Assembly: GCA_039587475.1 (NCBI GenBank)
Contig: JBDHIK010000001.1
Span: 1 to 64,000, forward strand
Length of the DNA: 64,000 nt
Direction: 5' to 3'
From: N074bin45 sp039587475
GTDB lineage: Bacteria > Gemmatimonadota > Gemmatimonadetes > Gemmatimonadales > GWC2-71-9
A program made the translations under genes and the position numbers. Below the pieces are notes generated by a model that was given only the letters and a program-made list of their open reading frames with translations, was not told the origin of the DNA and made no database searches. Positions 19,001 to 26,522 of this stretch are shown one piece after another. Each line of letters begins with the position of its first letter. Within the stretch, counting starts at the first letter, position 1.

Positions 19001-19723
19001 CAAGTCATCGTGGACCAGTTCCTGGTATCGGGGTTGTCCAAGTGGGGGCTGACGACCCGGCTCACGCTGCTGTTGCCACACGGCTATGAAGGGCAGGGAC
19101 CGGAGCACTCGTCCGCGCGGATCGAGCGTTTCCTGCAGCTGAGCGCCGAGAACAACATCCGGGTGGCCAACTGCACCACCCCGGCTCAGTACTTCCACCT
19201 GCTGCGCCGCCAGGGACGGGACGATCTGCGTCGGCCGCTGATCCTCATGACACCCAAGAGCCTGCTGCGACTGCCGCAGGCGACCTCCACGCTGACCGAT
19301 CTCGCCGAGGGGCACTTCCAGGCGGTGATCGACGACCACAGCGCCAGCACACGGTCAAACGACGTCACCACCATCGTGCTGTGTTCCGGAAAGATCTACT
19401 ACGATTTGGTCGCGCAGGCGGCCGAAGCCGAATCGCGCCACCTGGCCATCGTCCGGATGGAGCAGCTGTTCCCGGTGCCCGAAGCCGACCTCCGAGCCGT
19501 GCTGGACAACTATCCCGAAACAACCCGCGTGCGATGGGTCCAGGAAGAGCCGCGCAACATGGGAGCGTGGGGCTTCGTCAGCGGCCGGCTCCGCACCATC
19601 CTGCCGGAACCTGTTGAGCTGTCGTACGTGGGACGCCCCTATCGTGCCAGCACGGCCGAAGGGTATCCAGCGGCGCACGCGGCGGCGCAGTCCCGGATCG
19701 TGGCTGAGGCGCTGGCCCGCTGA
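16082..19723 (+). CDS. kgd: Multifunctional 2-oxoglutarate decarboxylase/dehydrogenase (Kgd type)
   Basis: A 1213-residue single-chain enzyme combining an E2-like acyltransferase domain and a full E1 domain, close in length to mycobacterial Kgd. It acts at the TCA-cycle 2-oxoglutarate node. The N-terminus (residues 1-40, QALYEEFLKNPASVPPDW) is the E1 helix that binds partners, followed by a Pro/Gly-rich linker. The E2 catalytic part has TSTYDHRVIQGAESGEF near residue 285. The E1 part follows, with GMAHRGRLNVL, the TPP region HGDAAFAGQGII then GFTTDP, and GYRRYGHNEGDEP. There is no lipoyl domain, as in other Kgd proteins. The start is TTG 16082. A possible -10 (TATCTT, 16032-16037) lies 45 nt upstream. 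Confidence 0.94.
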   Translation: MDPNVFETANAGFAQALYEEFLKNPASVPPDWRALFESGVVGETPPPAPPEAPPKPGGDSSGSDAADDDQARIPEHATLIKGPAARLVGNMSESLTVPTATSFREIRVSIMDARRRELNQKLAASGRQTKISFTHLIGFALAEAAQAHPVMGNTLAMVDGKPYRVSKPTIDLGLAVDMQRRDGSRGLVVPVIRDTGAMDFGAFHTAYESLVEKARTNSLMPDDFVGATITLTNPGGIGTVASVPRLMANQGSIIAVGAIGYPVGLQNVPAATLQEMGASKVMTMTSTYDHRVIQGAESGEFLRTMDRLLQGEETFYQRVSESMGLGALAAAPTPADEVGPKRASTPIVVDAEVPSSQLYHVASGMALVRGLRSFGHMAAHLDPLGSPPPGDASLDHNALGLTEEAMATVPAKVLRIYVPGRTLAEAYPHLLECYTGTIAYEVEHIDTHEERVWLRGQIESGAHRTPLSASQRTELLHRLTQVEALEQFLHKSYLGQKRFSIEGLDVLVPMLDAVIEQGAQAGASEVVIGMAHRGRLNVLAHTVNKPYESIFAEFEGGKDLDDVGALTPEGGTGDVKYHHGAEGAHETAAGKAVTVILSYNPSHLEFVGPVVVGAARAEQTQRRGSTAVHDAAKAVPVIIHGDAAFAGQGIIQETFNLSALRGYSTGGTVHIIANNQVGFTTDPGDARSTYYASDLAKGFDVPIIHVNADDPESCLAAIRLAMDYRARFHKDVLIDLVGYRRYGHNEGDEPSYTQPLMAASIKKHPTVRALYAERLDREGVFPANEAEAEREAAYQRLVGIHQTFKATDPAVEPGRDASRDRDQVIVTALSADQLTSLNDKLLMWPDGFTVNPKLKKQLDRRRAAMGPAGGIEWAHAESLALASLLTEGTPVRITGQDTERGTFSQRHMVLHDPSTGESWSPIQHLSGALAPLEVYNSPLSEQGCLGFEYGYSAAADDVLVLWEAQFGDFINSAQVIVDQFLVSGLSKWGLTTRLTLLLPHGYEGQGPEHSSARIERFLQLSAENNIRVANCTTPAQYFHLLRRQGRDDLRRPLILMTPKSLLRLPQATSTLTDLAEGHFQAVIDDHSASTRSNDVTTIVLCSGKIYYDLVAQAAEAESRHLAIVRMEQLFPVPEADLRAVLDNYPETTRVRWVQEEPRNMGAWGFVSGRLRTILPEPVELSYVGRPYRASTAEGYPAAHAAAQSRIVAEALAR

Positions 19724-19737
19724 GGCCCGGCGGCGCC

Positions 19738-20097
19738 CTATTCGGTGAGAAGGGGTCGTTCGGAGGCTTTGCGGGCCAGTTCCTGAAGGGCTTCGGACAG
19801 GTGATCCCCATAATGAAGAAGGAACACGCCGCGTGATCGCTTCTGTAGGAGAAAGGTGAGAAGCGGCACGTCCGCTTTGACCGCGTTACACGGTGTGCAG
19901 GCGAGCACCAGGTTGTCGGGCCGGTCGTAGGCCGACTGCCCCTTTCGTGGCCGGACGTGATCGAGGGTGATCTCGTCGGGGTCGGTTTCTGTCCCGCAGT
20001 AGGCGCATACCGACCCGTGACGCTCGATGAGCCACTCACGGTGAGCCTGATAGGATCTGCCGCCGGAACGGCGTAGTTGCTGACTGGTGACGCTCAT
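19738..20097 (-). CDS. HNH endonuclease family protein
   Basis: A 119-residue protein with an HNH zinc-finger nuclease domain: CAYCG, then ITLDHVRPRKGQSAYDRPDN and ACTPCN, giving the two CxxC zinc pairs, the DH metal centre and the central Asn. It resembles small chromosomal HNH proteins whose role is unknown. ATG 20097 is preferred; an in-frame upstream start (20193) would add an unlikely leader. It has no neighbouring methylase or toxin/antitoxin gene that would mark it as a restriction enzyme. It is convergent with kgd, with 14 nt between stops. Confidence 0.82.
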   Translation of the reverse strand: MSVTSQQLRRSGGRSYQAHREWLIERHGSVCAYCGTETDPDEITLDHVRPRKGQSAYDRPDNLVLACTPCNAVKADVPLLTFLLQKRSRGVFLLHYGDHLSEALQELARKASERPLLTE

Positions 20098-20387
20098 CCC
20101 CGATGAGCGCTTTTTTCGCGATCTGCCCACGTATCCCCAACAACGGAGAGAAGCCACGACGTCCGAAAGAGACGTCATGGAAATGGCCGGCACCTGTTCC
20201 CGCCGGCGGCTTGGACCGTAAAGTAGCGGGATCGAGCCGCGGGAACCACCAGAAACCCCACGGTACCGGCCGAAACGGGTCTGCCGGGCCAGTAGCAGAT
20301 TGGTTACCTTCTGTCTGCCCGTGACCGCGCCTTCTCGTCCCGCGCAAGGATCGACCCCTGACCCTCCACGCCCCAGAACGGCCGGCC

Positions 20388-22409
20388 ATGCCTACCTCCC
20401 CGGCGCCCGCAGCTACAGACCAAGCCTGGAAGTCGATCAACACCATCCGTGCGCTGGCGATGGACGCGGTCGAGCAGGCCAATTCCGGCCACCCCGGCAC
20501 GCCAATGGCCCTGGCCCCGGCCGGATGGGTCCTCTGGACCGAATTCCTACAGCACAGCCCCCGACATCCGGACTGGCCTGACCGGGACCGCTTTATCCTG
20601 TCGTGTGGCCACGCCTCGATGCTGCTCTACGGCCTGCTGCACCTCACCGGCTACGACCTGCCCCTGGAAGAAATCAAGGCGTTCCGCCAATGGGGGTCGG
20701 CGACCCCCGGGCACCCCGAGCGCGGTGCCACGCCGGGCGTGGAGGTGACCACCGGCCCGCTGGGCCAGGGGGTCGGCAACGCGGTCGGGATGGCAATGGC
20801 GGAGCGAGTCCTGGCCGAACGGTTCAACCGGGACGACCTCCCGGTGGTGAACCATCGGGTCTGGGCCTTCGTGAGCGACGGCGACCTCATGGAGGGCGTC
20901 GCCAGCGAGGCGGCGTCCCTGGCGGGGCACCTGCGGCTCGGCAAGCTCACCCTGGTGTACGACGACAACCGCATCACCATCGACGGCACCACCGACCTGG
21001 CTTTCTCCGAAGATGTCGCCGCCCGGTTCGAAGGGTATGGATGGCACGTCTCCGCCGTCGGCGACGGCAACGACCTCGAGGCCATCCGGAAGGCCTACGC
21101 AGCGGCTCTGGCGGACGAACGCCCAACCCTCATCGTGTTGCGAACCGTCATCGCCGATCCGGCGCCGACCAAGCGGAACACCTCCGGGGCCCACGGCGCT
21201 CCCCTCGGTGCCGAAGAGATTCGACGGACCAAAGAGGTCATGGACTGGCCCGACGAGGCGTTTCACGTTCCACCCGAGGCGCACCGCGCTACCCAACGGG
21301 CAATCGAACGGGGCAACGACGCTTACGGGACCTGGACGACGTCGTGGCAGCGGTATCAGGCCGAGCATCCGCCCGAGGCCGCAGAACTGCAGCGCTGGCT
21401 CACGGGTGAACTCCCGGAGGGTTGGGACGCCGATCTTCCGGCCTACGGGCCTGGGGACGGGCCGCTGGCGACCCGGAAGGCTTCGGCCGGCGCCCTCGAG
21501 ACGGCTGCGGGAACCGTGGGGAACCTCATCGGCGGGTCGGCCGACCTGGCCGGAAGTACCGGCGTGGCCCTGGCCGGAGTCCCCGATTTCACGGCAGACC
21601 GGGCAGGCCTCCAGGTCCATTGGGGCATTCGTGAGCACGGCATGGCCGCCTGCCTGAACGGCATCGCGGCGCATGGCGGCCTGCGCCCGTTCGGATCCAC
21701 GTTTCTGGTCTTCAGTGATTACATGAAGCCGGCGATGCGGCTGTCCGCCCTGATGGAGCTGCCGGTGATCTATATCGGCACGCACGATTCCATCGGCGTT
21801 GGAGAGGACGGACCCACGCATCAACCGATCGAACACCTGGCCATGCTGCGGGCCATCCCCAATCTGACCGTCATCCGCCCAGCCGATGCCAACGAGACCG
21901 TCGAAGCCTGGAGGGCGGCCCTGAGCGCCAGTCAAACGCCGACGGTGCTGGTCCTGACGCGGCAGAAGCTGCCTGTCCTCGACCGGGCCCGGTATGGAAA
22001 CGCCGATGGCCTCAGACGCGGGGCGTACGTGCTTTTCGATCCGGTGACCGAGCCGGAGGCCATCATCATGGCCACGGGCTCCGAGGTGCACCCGGCCCTC
22101 GAGGCGGGCGAAGCACTCACCGCGGATGGCGTGCCGACGCGGGTGGTGTCGTTCCCGTCCTGGGAACTGTTCCTGGCCCAGTCCGACAGCTATCGCGAGG
22201 CGGTGCTGCCGTCGTCGGTACGAGCCCGTGTGGCCGTGGAGGCGGCCGCCACCATGGGATGGCACCGCTTCACGACCGACGATGGCCAGGTCATCGGCCT
22301 GGACCGTTTCGGAGCCTCGGCGCCGGCGGCCACCCTGTTCCAACAATTCGATCTCACGGCCGAGCGCATCATCGCCGCGACTCGCGACGTGTGGACCCGG
22401 AGACCGTGA
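20388..22409 (+). CDS. tkt: Transketolase
   Basis: A 673-residue TPP-dependent transketolase of the pentose-phosphate pathway. The N-terminal pyrophosphate domain begins with AMDAVEQANSGHPGTPMALAP, and the TPP/Mg motif is SDGDLMEGVASEAASLAGHL with the metal ligand in YDDNRITIDG. The middle pyrimidine domain has WGIREHGMAACLNGIAAHGG and the catalytic region HDSIGVGEDGPTHQPIEHLA. The C-terminal domain is complete. ATG 20388 starts the protein; its TGA overlaps the ATG of transaldolase by one base, so tkt and tal form one operon. A -10-like TTACCTT lies at 20304-20310. Confidence 0.96.
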   Translation: MPTSPAPAATDQAWKSINTIRALAMDAVEQANSGHPGTPMALAPAGWVLWTEFLQHSPRHPDWPDRDRFILSCGHASMLLYGLLHLTGYDLPLEEIKAFRQWGSATPGHPERGATPGVEVTTGPLGQGVGNAVGMAMAERVLAERFNRDDLPVVNHRVWAFVSDGDLMEGVASEAASLAGHLRLGKLTLVYDDNRITIDGTTDLAFSEDVAARFEGYGWHVSAVGDGNDLEAIRKAYAAALADERPTLIVLRTVIADPAPTKRNTSGAHGAPLGAEEIRRTKEVMDWPDEAFHVPPEAHRATQRAIERGNDAYGTWTTSWQRYQAEHPPEAAELQRWLTGELPEGWDADLPAYGPGDGPLATRKASAGALETAAGTVGNLIGGSADLAGSTGVALAGVPDFTADRAGLQVHWGIREHGMAACLNGIAAHGGLRPFGSTFLVFSDYMKPAMRLSALMELPVIYIGTHDSIGVGEDGPTHQPIEHLAMLRAIPNLTVIRPADANETVEAWRAALSASQTPTVLVLTRQKLPVLDRARYGNADGLRRGAYVLFDPVTEPEAIIMATGSEVHPALEAGEALTADGVPTRVVSFPSWELFLAQSDSYREAVLPSSVRARVAVEAAATMGWHRFTTDDGQVIGLDRFGASAPAATLFQQFDLTAERIIAATRDVWTRRP

Positions 22410-23515
22410 TGCCCGGCAACCCGCTGCAAGCACTCCAGGCCCTGGGCCAGAGCGTCTGGTACGACTTCGTGACCCGTGACCTGATGGCTTCGGGAACCCT
22501 GGCCCGCCTCATCGAGGAGGACGGTCTCAGGGGCATGACCTCCAACCCGACCATCTTCCAACAGGCCATCGCCGGGAGCGGCGACTACGACGCCGACATC
22601 CGGGTCGGCGCCGACGCAGGGCTGTCTGCGCAGCGGATCTTCGAGTCGTTGGCGGTAGCGGACGTCCAGGCCGCCTGTGACGTGTTCGCGCCGATCTTCG
22701 ACGCGACCGGGGGCACCGATGGACTGGTGTCCCTCGAAGTGTCGCCGGAGCTCGCCTACGACACCGAGGCGACCGTCCGGGAAGCGACCCGGCTGTGGCA
22801 GGCCGTGGGCCGTCGCAATCTCCAGGTCAAGATCCCCGGCACCAAAGAAGGTCTTCCGGCGGTCAGGCGTTGCATTGCCGAGGCAATCAACGTCAACGTC
22901 ACGTTGCTCTTCTCGGTTGAGCGCTACCGCGAAGTCATCGAGGCGTACGTATCGGGACTGGAGGCGCGCCTCGAGCGGGGAGAGAAGATCGACGGTATCC
23001 TCTCGGTGGCGAGCTTCTTCGTCAGCCGACTGGACAGCAAGATCGATCCGCTGTTGGACGCGTCCGGTGCCCCGGCCGAGTTGCGCAGCCGCGCCGCCAT
23101 CGCCAACGCCGCCACCGCCTACCGGGTGTTCGAGGAATTCGTCGCCGGAGAACGCTGGAGCCGCCTGGCCTCTCAGGGCGCCCGGGCGCAACGTCCGCTC
23201 TGGGCTTCGACCAGCACCAAGAGCCCGGAGCTTTCCGATGTCTACTACGTGGAAGCGCTGATAGCGCCGGATACGGTCAACACCCTGCCGCCGGCCACCT
23301 TCGAAGCCTACCGAGATCACGGTGCGCCGGAGCTGCGCATCCAGGAGTCCATGGCCGAGGCGCCGGCCCTGTTGGCAGCGCTGGCGAACGCCGGGGTGGA
23401 CCTGGCGGCCGTAACGGCCGACTTGGAACGCGAGGGCGTCGACAAGTTCGCCGCTTCTTACCGCGACCTGCTAGCGGAAATCGACTCGAAGGCACGCGCC
23501 CTCGCCGGCGCCTAG
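22409..23515 (+). CDS. tal: Transaldolase
   Basis: A 368-residue transaldolase that moves a dihydroxyacetone unit between sugar phosphates through a Schiff base. It has the N-terminal SVWYDFVTRDLMASG and GMTSNPTIFQQAI motifs, the strand NLQVKIPGTKEGLPAVR that carries the region around a catalytic lysine, INVNVTLLFSVERY, and the ASTSTKSPELSDVYYVE stretch. The length fits the long cyanobacterial/actinobacterial type (about 370 residues) rather than E. coli TalB. ATG 22409 is coupled to the tkt stop; in-frame ATG codons upstream lie inside tkt and are not used. The next gene starts 2 nt after the stop. Confidence 0.94.
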   Translation: MPGNPLQALQALGQSVWYDFVTRDLMASGTLARLIEEDGLRGMTSNPTIFQQAIAGSGDYDADIRVGADAGLSAQRIFESLAVADVQAACDVFAPIFDATGGTDGLVSLEVSPELAYDTEATVREATRLWQAVGRRNLQVKIPGTKEGLPAVRRCIAEAINVNVTLLFSVERYREVIEAYVSGLEARLERGEKIDGILSVASFFVSRLDSKIDPLLDASGAPAELRSRAAIANAATAYRVFEEFVAGERWSRLASQGARAQRPLWASTSTKSPELSDVYYVEALIAPDTVNTLPPATFEAYRDHGAPELRIQESMAEAPALLAALANAGVDLAAVTADLEREGVDKFAASYRDLLAEIDSKARALAGA

Positions 23516-23516
23516 G

Positions 23517-24872
23517 ATGAACGCCATGCCCTGGTACCGGAAGCTCCACTGGCAGATCATCGTGGGCCTGATTCTCGGGGTCCTGTATGGCGCCCTGGCC
23601 GCCGCCAGCGGGTGGGGCCGGTTCACCGCCGATTGGATCAGTCCCTTCGGCACCATCTTCCTGAACGGCCTCAAACTGATCGCCGTCCCGCTGGTGTTGG
23701 CGTCGCTGGTGACCGGGGTGGCGTCGCTCAGCGACCTGCGCAAGCTCTCGCGCATCGGCGGCAAGACCATCGGCATCTACCTGGGGACCACCGTAGTGGC
23801 GGTCACCGTCGGCCTGGTGATCGTCAACGTGTTGCGGCCGGGTGACCGGGTGCCGGAAGAGATGCGACTCGAACTGGCTCAGACCTACGCCGGCGAGGTG
23901 AGTACGCGGGAAGCCGCGGCGGACGAAGCCCAGGAGCGCGGGCCGCTGCAGATTCTGATCGACATCGTGCCCGAGAACGTGCTCACGGCCATGTCTGACA
24001 ACCGCAACATGCTCCAGGTCGTGTTCCTGGCCATGCTGGTGGGCATCGGGCTGATCCAGCTCCCGGCCGACAAGGCGCGACCGCTGCTGGCCGTGTTCGA
24101 CAGCCTGACCCACGTCATCATCCGGCTGGTCGACGTGATTATGAAGATCGCGCCCATCGGCGTGTTCGCCCTGATCGCCTCCACCATCACCTCGACCGCG
24201 GGCGACGATCCGAGTCAGATCCTCCGGTTGGTCGGCGCGTTGACCTATTACATGCTTGCGGTGGTGATCGGTCTCTCGATCCAGACGTTCGTCACCTACC
24301 CGATCCTGCTCAAGCTGATGTCGCCGATGAAGGCCTCCACCTTCTACCGCGGCATCGGTCCGGCGCAACTGGTGGCGTTCACCACCAGTTCCAGCGGCGC
24401 CACCCTTCCCGTCACCATGGAGCGGGTGGAAGAGAAGCTGGGCGTGTCGGAGGAGGTGTCGAGCTTCGTGCTGCCGCTCGGTGCCACCATCAACATGGAT
24501 GGCACGGCCCTGTACCAGGCCGTGGCGGCGGTGTTCATCGCCCAGGCCCTGGGGATGGACCTCACGCTGGGAGCCCAGCTGACCATCGTGCTGACGGCTG
24601 TCCTGGCATCCATCGGGACCGCGGCGGTGCCGGGCGTCGGGATCATCATGCTGGTGATCATCCTGGAGGCCATCGGCGTGCCCACCGCCGGCATCGCCCT
24701 CATCCTCGGCGTGGACCGCATTCTCGACATGCTGCGCACGGTGACCAACGTCACCGGCGACGCCACCGTCGCCACGGTCGTGGCCGCCTCGGAGAACGCG
24801 CTTGGGAGTCCGCACCTGGGAGAAACGTCCGACCGTATCCGGGCCCGTCCCCCAGCAGTCGGCGAGGAGTAG
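23517..24872 (+). CDS. Dicarboxylate/amino acid:cation symporter (DAACS family)
   Basis: A 451-residue inner-membrane transporter of the GltP/DctA/GltPh family, importing glutamate, aspartate or C4-dicarboxylates with H+ or Na+. Eight transmembrane helices and two re-entrant hairpins are expected. The HP1 serine-rich motif is TSSSGATLP, the TM7 motif NMDGTA, and the TM8 substrate-binding stretch GVDRILDMLRTVTNVTGDATV, which contains the Asp and Asn ligands. The loop after TM3 is longer than usual and charged (residues 105-150). It starts 2 nt after the tal stop, so it is probably the third gene of the tkt-tal operon. Confidence 0.93.
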   Translation: MNAMPWYRKLHWQIIVGLILGVLYGALAAASGWGRFTADWISPFGTIFLNGLKLIAVPLVLASLVTGVASLSDLRKLSRIGGKTIGIYLGTTVVAVTVGLVIVNVLRPGDRVPEEMRLELAQTYAGEVSTREAAADEAQERGPLQILIDIVPENVLTAMSDNRNMLQVVFLAMLVGIGLIQLPADKARPLLAVFDSLTHVIIRLVDVIMKIAPIGVFALIASTITSTAGDDPSQILRLVGALTYYMLAVVIGLSIQTFVTYPILLKLMSPMKASTFYRGIGPAQLVAFTTSSSGATLPVTMERVEEKLGVSEEVSSFVLPLGATINMDGTALYQAVAAVFIAQALGMDLTLGAQLTIVLTAVLASIGTAAVPGVGIIMLVIILEAIGVPTAGIALILGVDRILDMLRTVTNVTGDATVATVVAASENALGSPHLGETSDRIRARPPAVGEE

Positions 24873-24875
24873 CGC

Positions 24876-25820
24876 TCAGGCGTCCAGGCCCGGAAACAGT
24901 TCCGGTAGATCCACGACGGCCAGTGACGCGGGCCGCTCGAGCAGCCCGCCCCGAAAGGCCGCCTCTCCCAGAACCGTGCCGGGATGGACCCCCGCGGCCC
25001 GCAGTTCCCTGAGACCGGTGTCCCGGTTGGCCTTGCTCAGCTTCTCCCCCGAGGCATGCCGGACAAGCGGGTGGTGCAGGAACGTCGGCGGCCGGTCCCG
25101 CCCCAGTAGCCGGGCCAGCCGGATCTGCCGCCCGGTCGAAGACAGCAGGTCCTGGCCTCGAATCACCAGATCCACGCCCTGATCCCAATCGTCGACCGTC
25201 ACCGCGAACTGGTAGGTCCAGTTGCCGGTCCGGTCTCTGAGCAGCAGGTCACCGCACTGGTCGGCAGGGTTCTGTGCCTGGGGACCCAGCAGCACGTCGG
25301 TGAACGTCTCCTCCCCCGAGTCCATCACCAGGCGGATGCCGGCCTCTACGTCGTCGCTCACGGAGCGGTCGCGGCAGGTTCCGGGATAGGGGACTTCTCT
25401 GCCCGGTATCGGAGGTGCATCCCCGGCGATGTCCTTCCGCGAGCAGCGGCATCGGTAGATACCATCGCCCTCCGCCAGGGTGGCCAGGACCTCCTGGTAC
25501 CGTCCCCCGCGGTCGCTCTGGCGGTAGGAAGAGGGCCCGGCCCTGAGATGCTCCACGGCGGGCTCGTCGGGGACCAGGCCCAGCCACTCGAGGTCGTCGA
25601 GCAGTGCCACTTCGTACTCGGGGCGCGAGCGGCCCCGGTCGTGGTCCTCGATGCGGAGCAGCACCGTGCCGCCGAGGCGGCGTGCCACGCCCCAGACGTA
25701 GACTGCGCTGACCAGATGACCGATGTGGAGGTAGCCCGTCGGCGCCGGGGCGAAGCGGCTGACGGGCGACGAGGGGAGTGATGGGGGAACGGGCAGCGAG
25801 CGCCGGCCTATTGGTTCCAC
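24876..25820 (-). CDS. gluQ: Glutamyl-Q tRNA(Asp) synthetase
   Basis: A truncated glutamyl-tRNA-synthetase paralogue of 314 residues that attaches glutamate to queuosine in tRNA(Asp). It has the class I HIGH signature in GYLHIGHLVSAVYVWG, a zinc-site pattern CRCSRKD then YPGTCRD, the VTVDDWDQGVDLVIRGQDLL region, and KLSKAN as the KMSKS loop. It lacks the anticodon-binding domain, as expected. No ATG lies between the upstream stop and the conserved core, so GTG 25820 is inferred as start. It overlaps the end of the upstream lipoprotein gene by 13 nt. Confidence 0.87.
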   Translation of the reverse strand: MEPIGRRSLPVPPSLPSSPVSRFAPAPTGYLHIGHLVSAVYVWGVARRLGGTVLLRIEDHDRGRSRPEYEVALLDDLEWLGLVPDEPAVEHLRAGPSSYRQSDRGGRYQEVLATLAEGDGIYRCRCSRKDIAGDAPPIPGREVPYPGTCRDRSVSDDVEAGIRLVMDSGEETFTDVLLGPQAQNPADQCGDLLLRDRTGNWTYQFAVTVDDWDQGVDLVIRGQDLLSSTGRQIRLARLLGRDRPPTFLHHPLVRHASGEKLSKANRDTGLRELRAAGVHPGTVLGEAAFRGGLLERPASLAVVDLPELFPGLDA

Positions 25821-26227
25821 TTGAAGAGCGGACCGGAAGCACAAGCCTGCCCAGGCGGCCGGGCGCAGCCGTACAGGTTGGCCACCAACCGCCCGGGTGG
25901 AATGCTCCAGTGCGCGGTCACCGTGCCGTCCGGTTCCATGAGCATCCGCTCGGGTGAGACCTGGCCTTCGGTGACCCCCAGATCCACCTCGGCCGCGACG
26001 ACGGCCAGACCGGCCTGGGTCCTCACCCGCAGGGTGAACGTCAACACCGTGTTGGTCTGGACGGTCACGGTGTCGACCCGATCCACCAAAAGCGCGTAAC
26101 GGACCTGGGTGGGGGTGACGGGATCCCGAGGCCCATGCTGCGGTCCCGTCGCCGTGGTCGGAGGTCCTGAGCACCCCGCCAGAACGGCCAGAGTCGCCAA
26201 GCCCGGAATGCCACGGAAGCCCGTCAC
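25808..26227 (-). CDS. Small lipoprotein, 139 aa
   Basis: A predicted lipoprotein whose GTG start at 26227 is fixed by a strong GGAGGAGGAG Shine-Dalgarno sequence 5 nt upstream; the signal ends in AVLAGCS. The mature part is beta-rich: VRYALLVDRVDTVTVQTNTV, LTFTLRVRTQAGLAVVAAEV, ending with a cysteine pair region YGCARPPGQACASG that could form a disulfide. An Ig-like or big-type fold is possible (GTVTAHWSIPPG resembles the end of Ig-like domains). No family recognised. Its stop lies inside the gluQ start region. The 295 nt upstream, to the divergent ABC-F gene, hold no other gene I can support. Confidence 0.68.
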   Translation of the reverse strand: MTGFRGIPGLATLAVLAGCSGPPTTATGPQHGPRDPVTPTQVRYALLVDRVDTVTVQTNTVLTFTLRVRTQAGLAVVAAEVDLGVTEGQVSPERMLMEPDGTVTAHWSIPPGRLVANLYGCARPPGQACASGPLFKWNQ

Positions 26228-26522
26228 GGAATCTCCTCCTCCAGGTCGCTTGAGATCAGTCAGTGAAGTATGGCTGTCGAGACCGGGTCGTGCCAGCCGG
26301 GGCCTACGGCAACGGATCGCCGTCCCTCCCATGACGTCCGTCTCCCAGCTCGCCGGATGTTCCGCGAGCAGTTGCCTTGCGGTCGGCTCCGCCGCACGAG
26401 GTTCATGCACCTCATCATAGGGCACCAGCGTGATCTCACCGTGACACGGCGTCCGCCGGCACCTCGCCGGGATGGCACCGCAGTCGGGAGCCGGGGCGTG
26501 GGCGGCGTTACATTCCCTCCCC

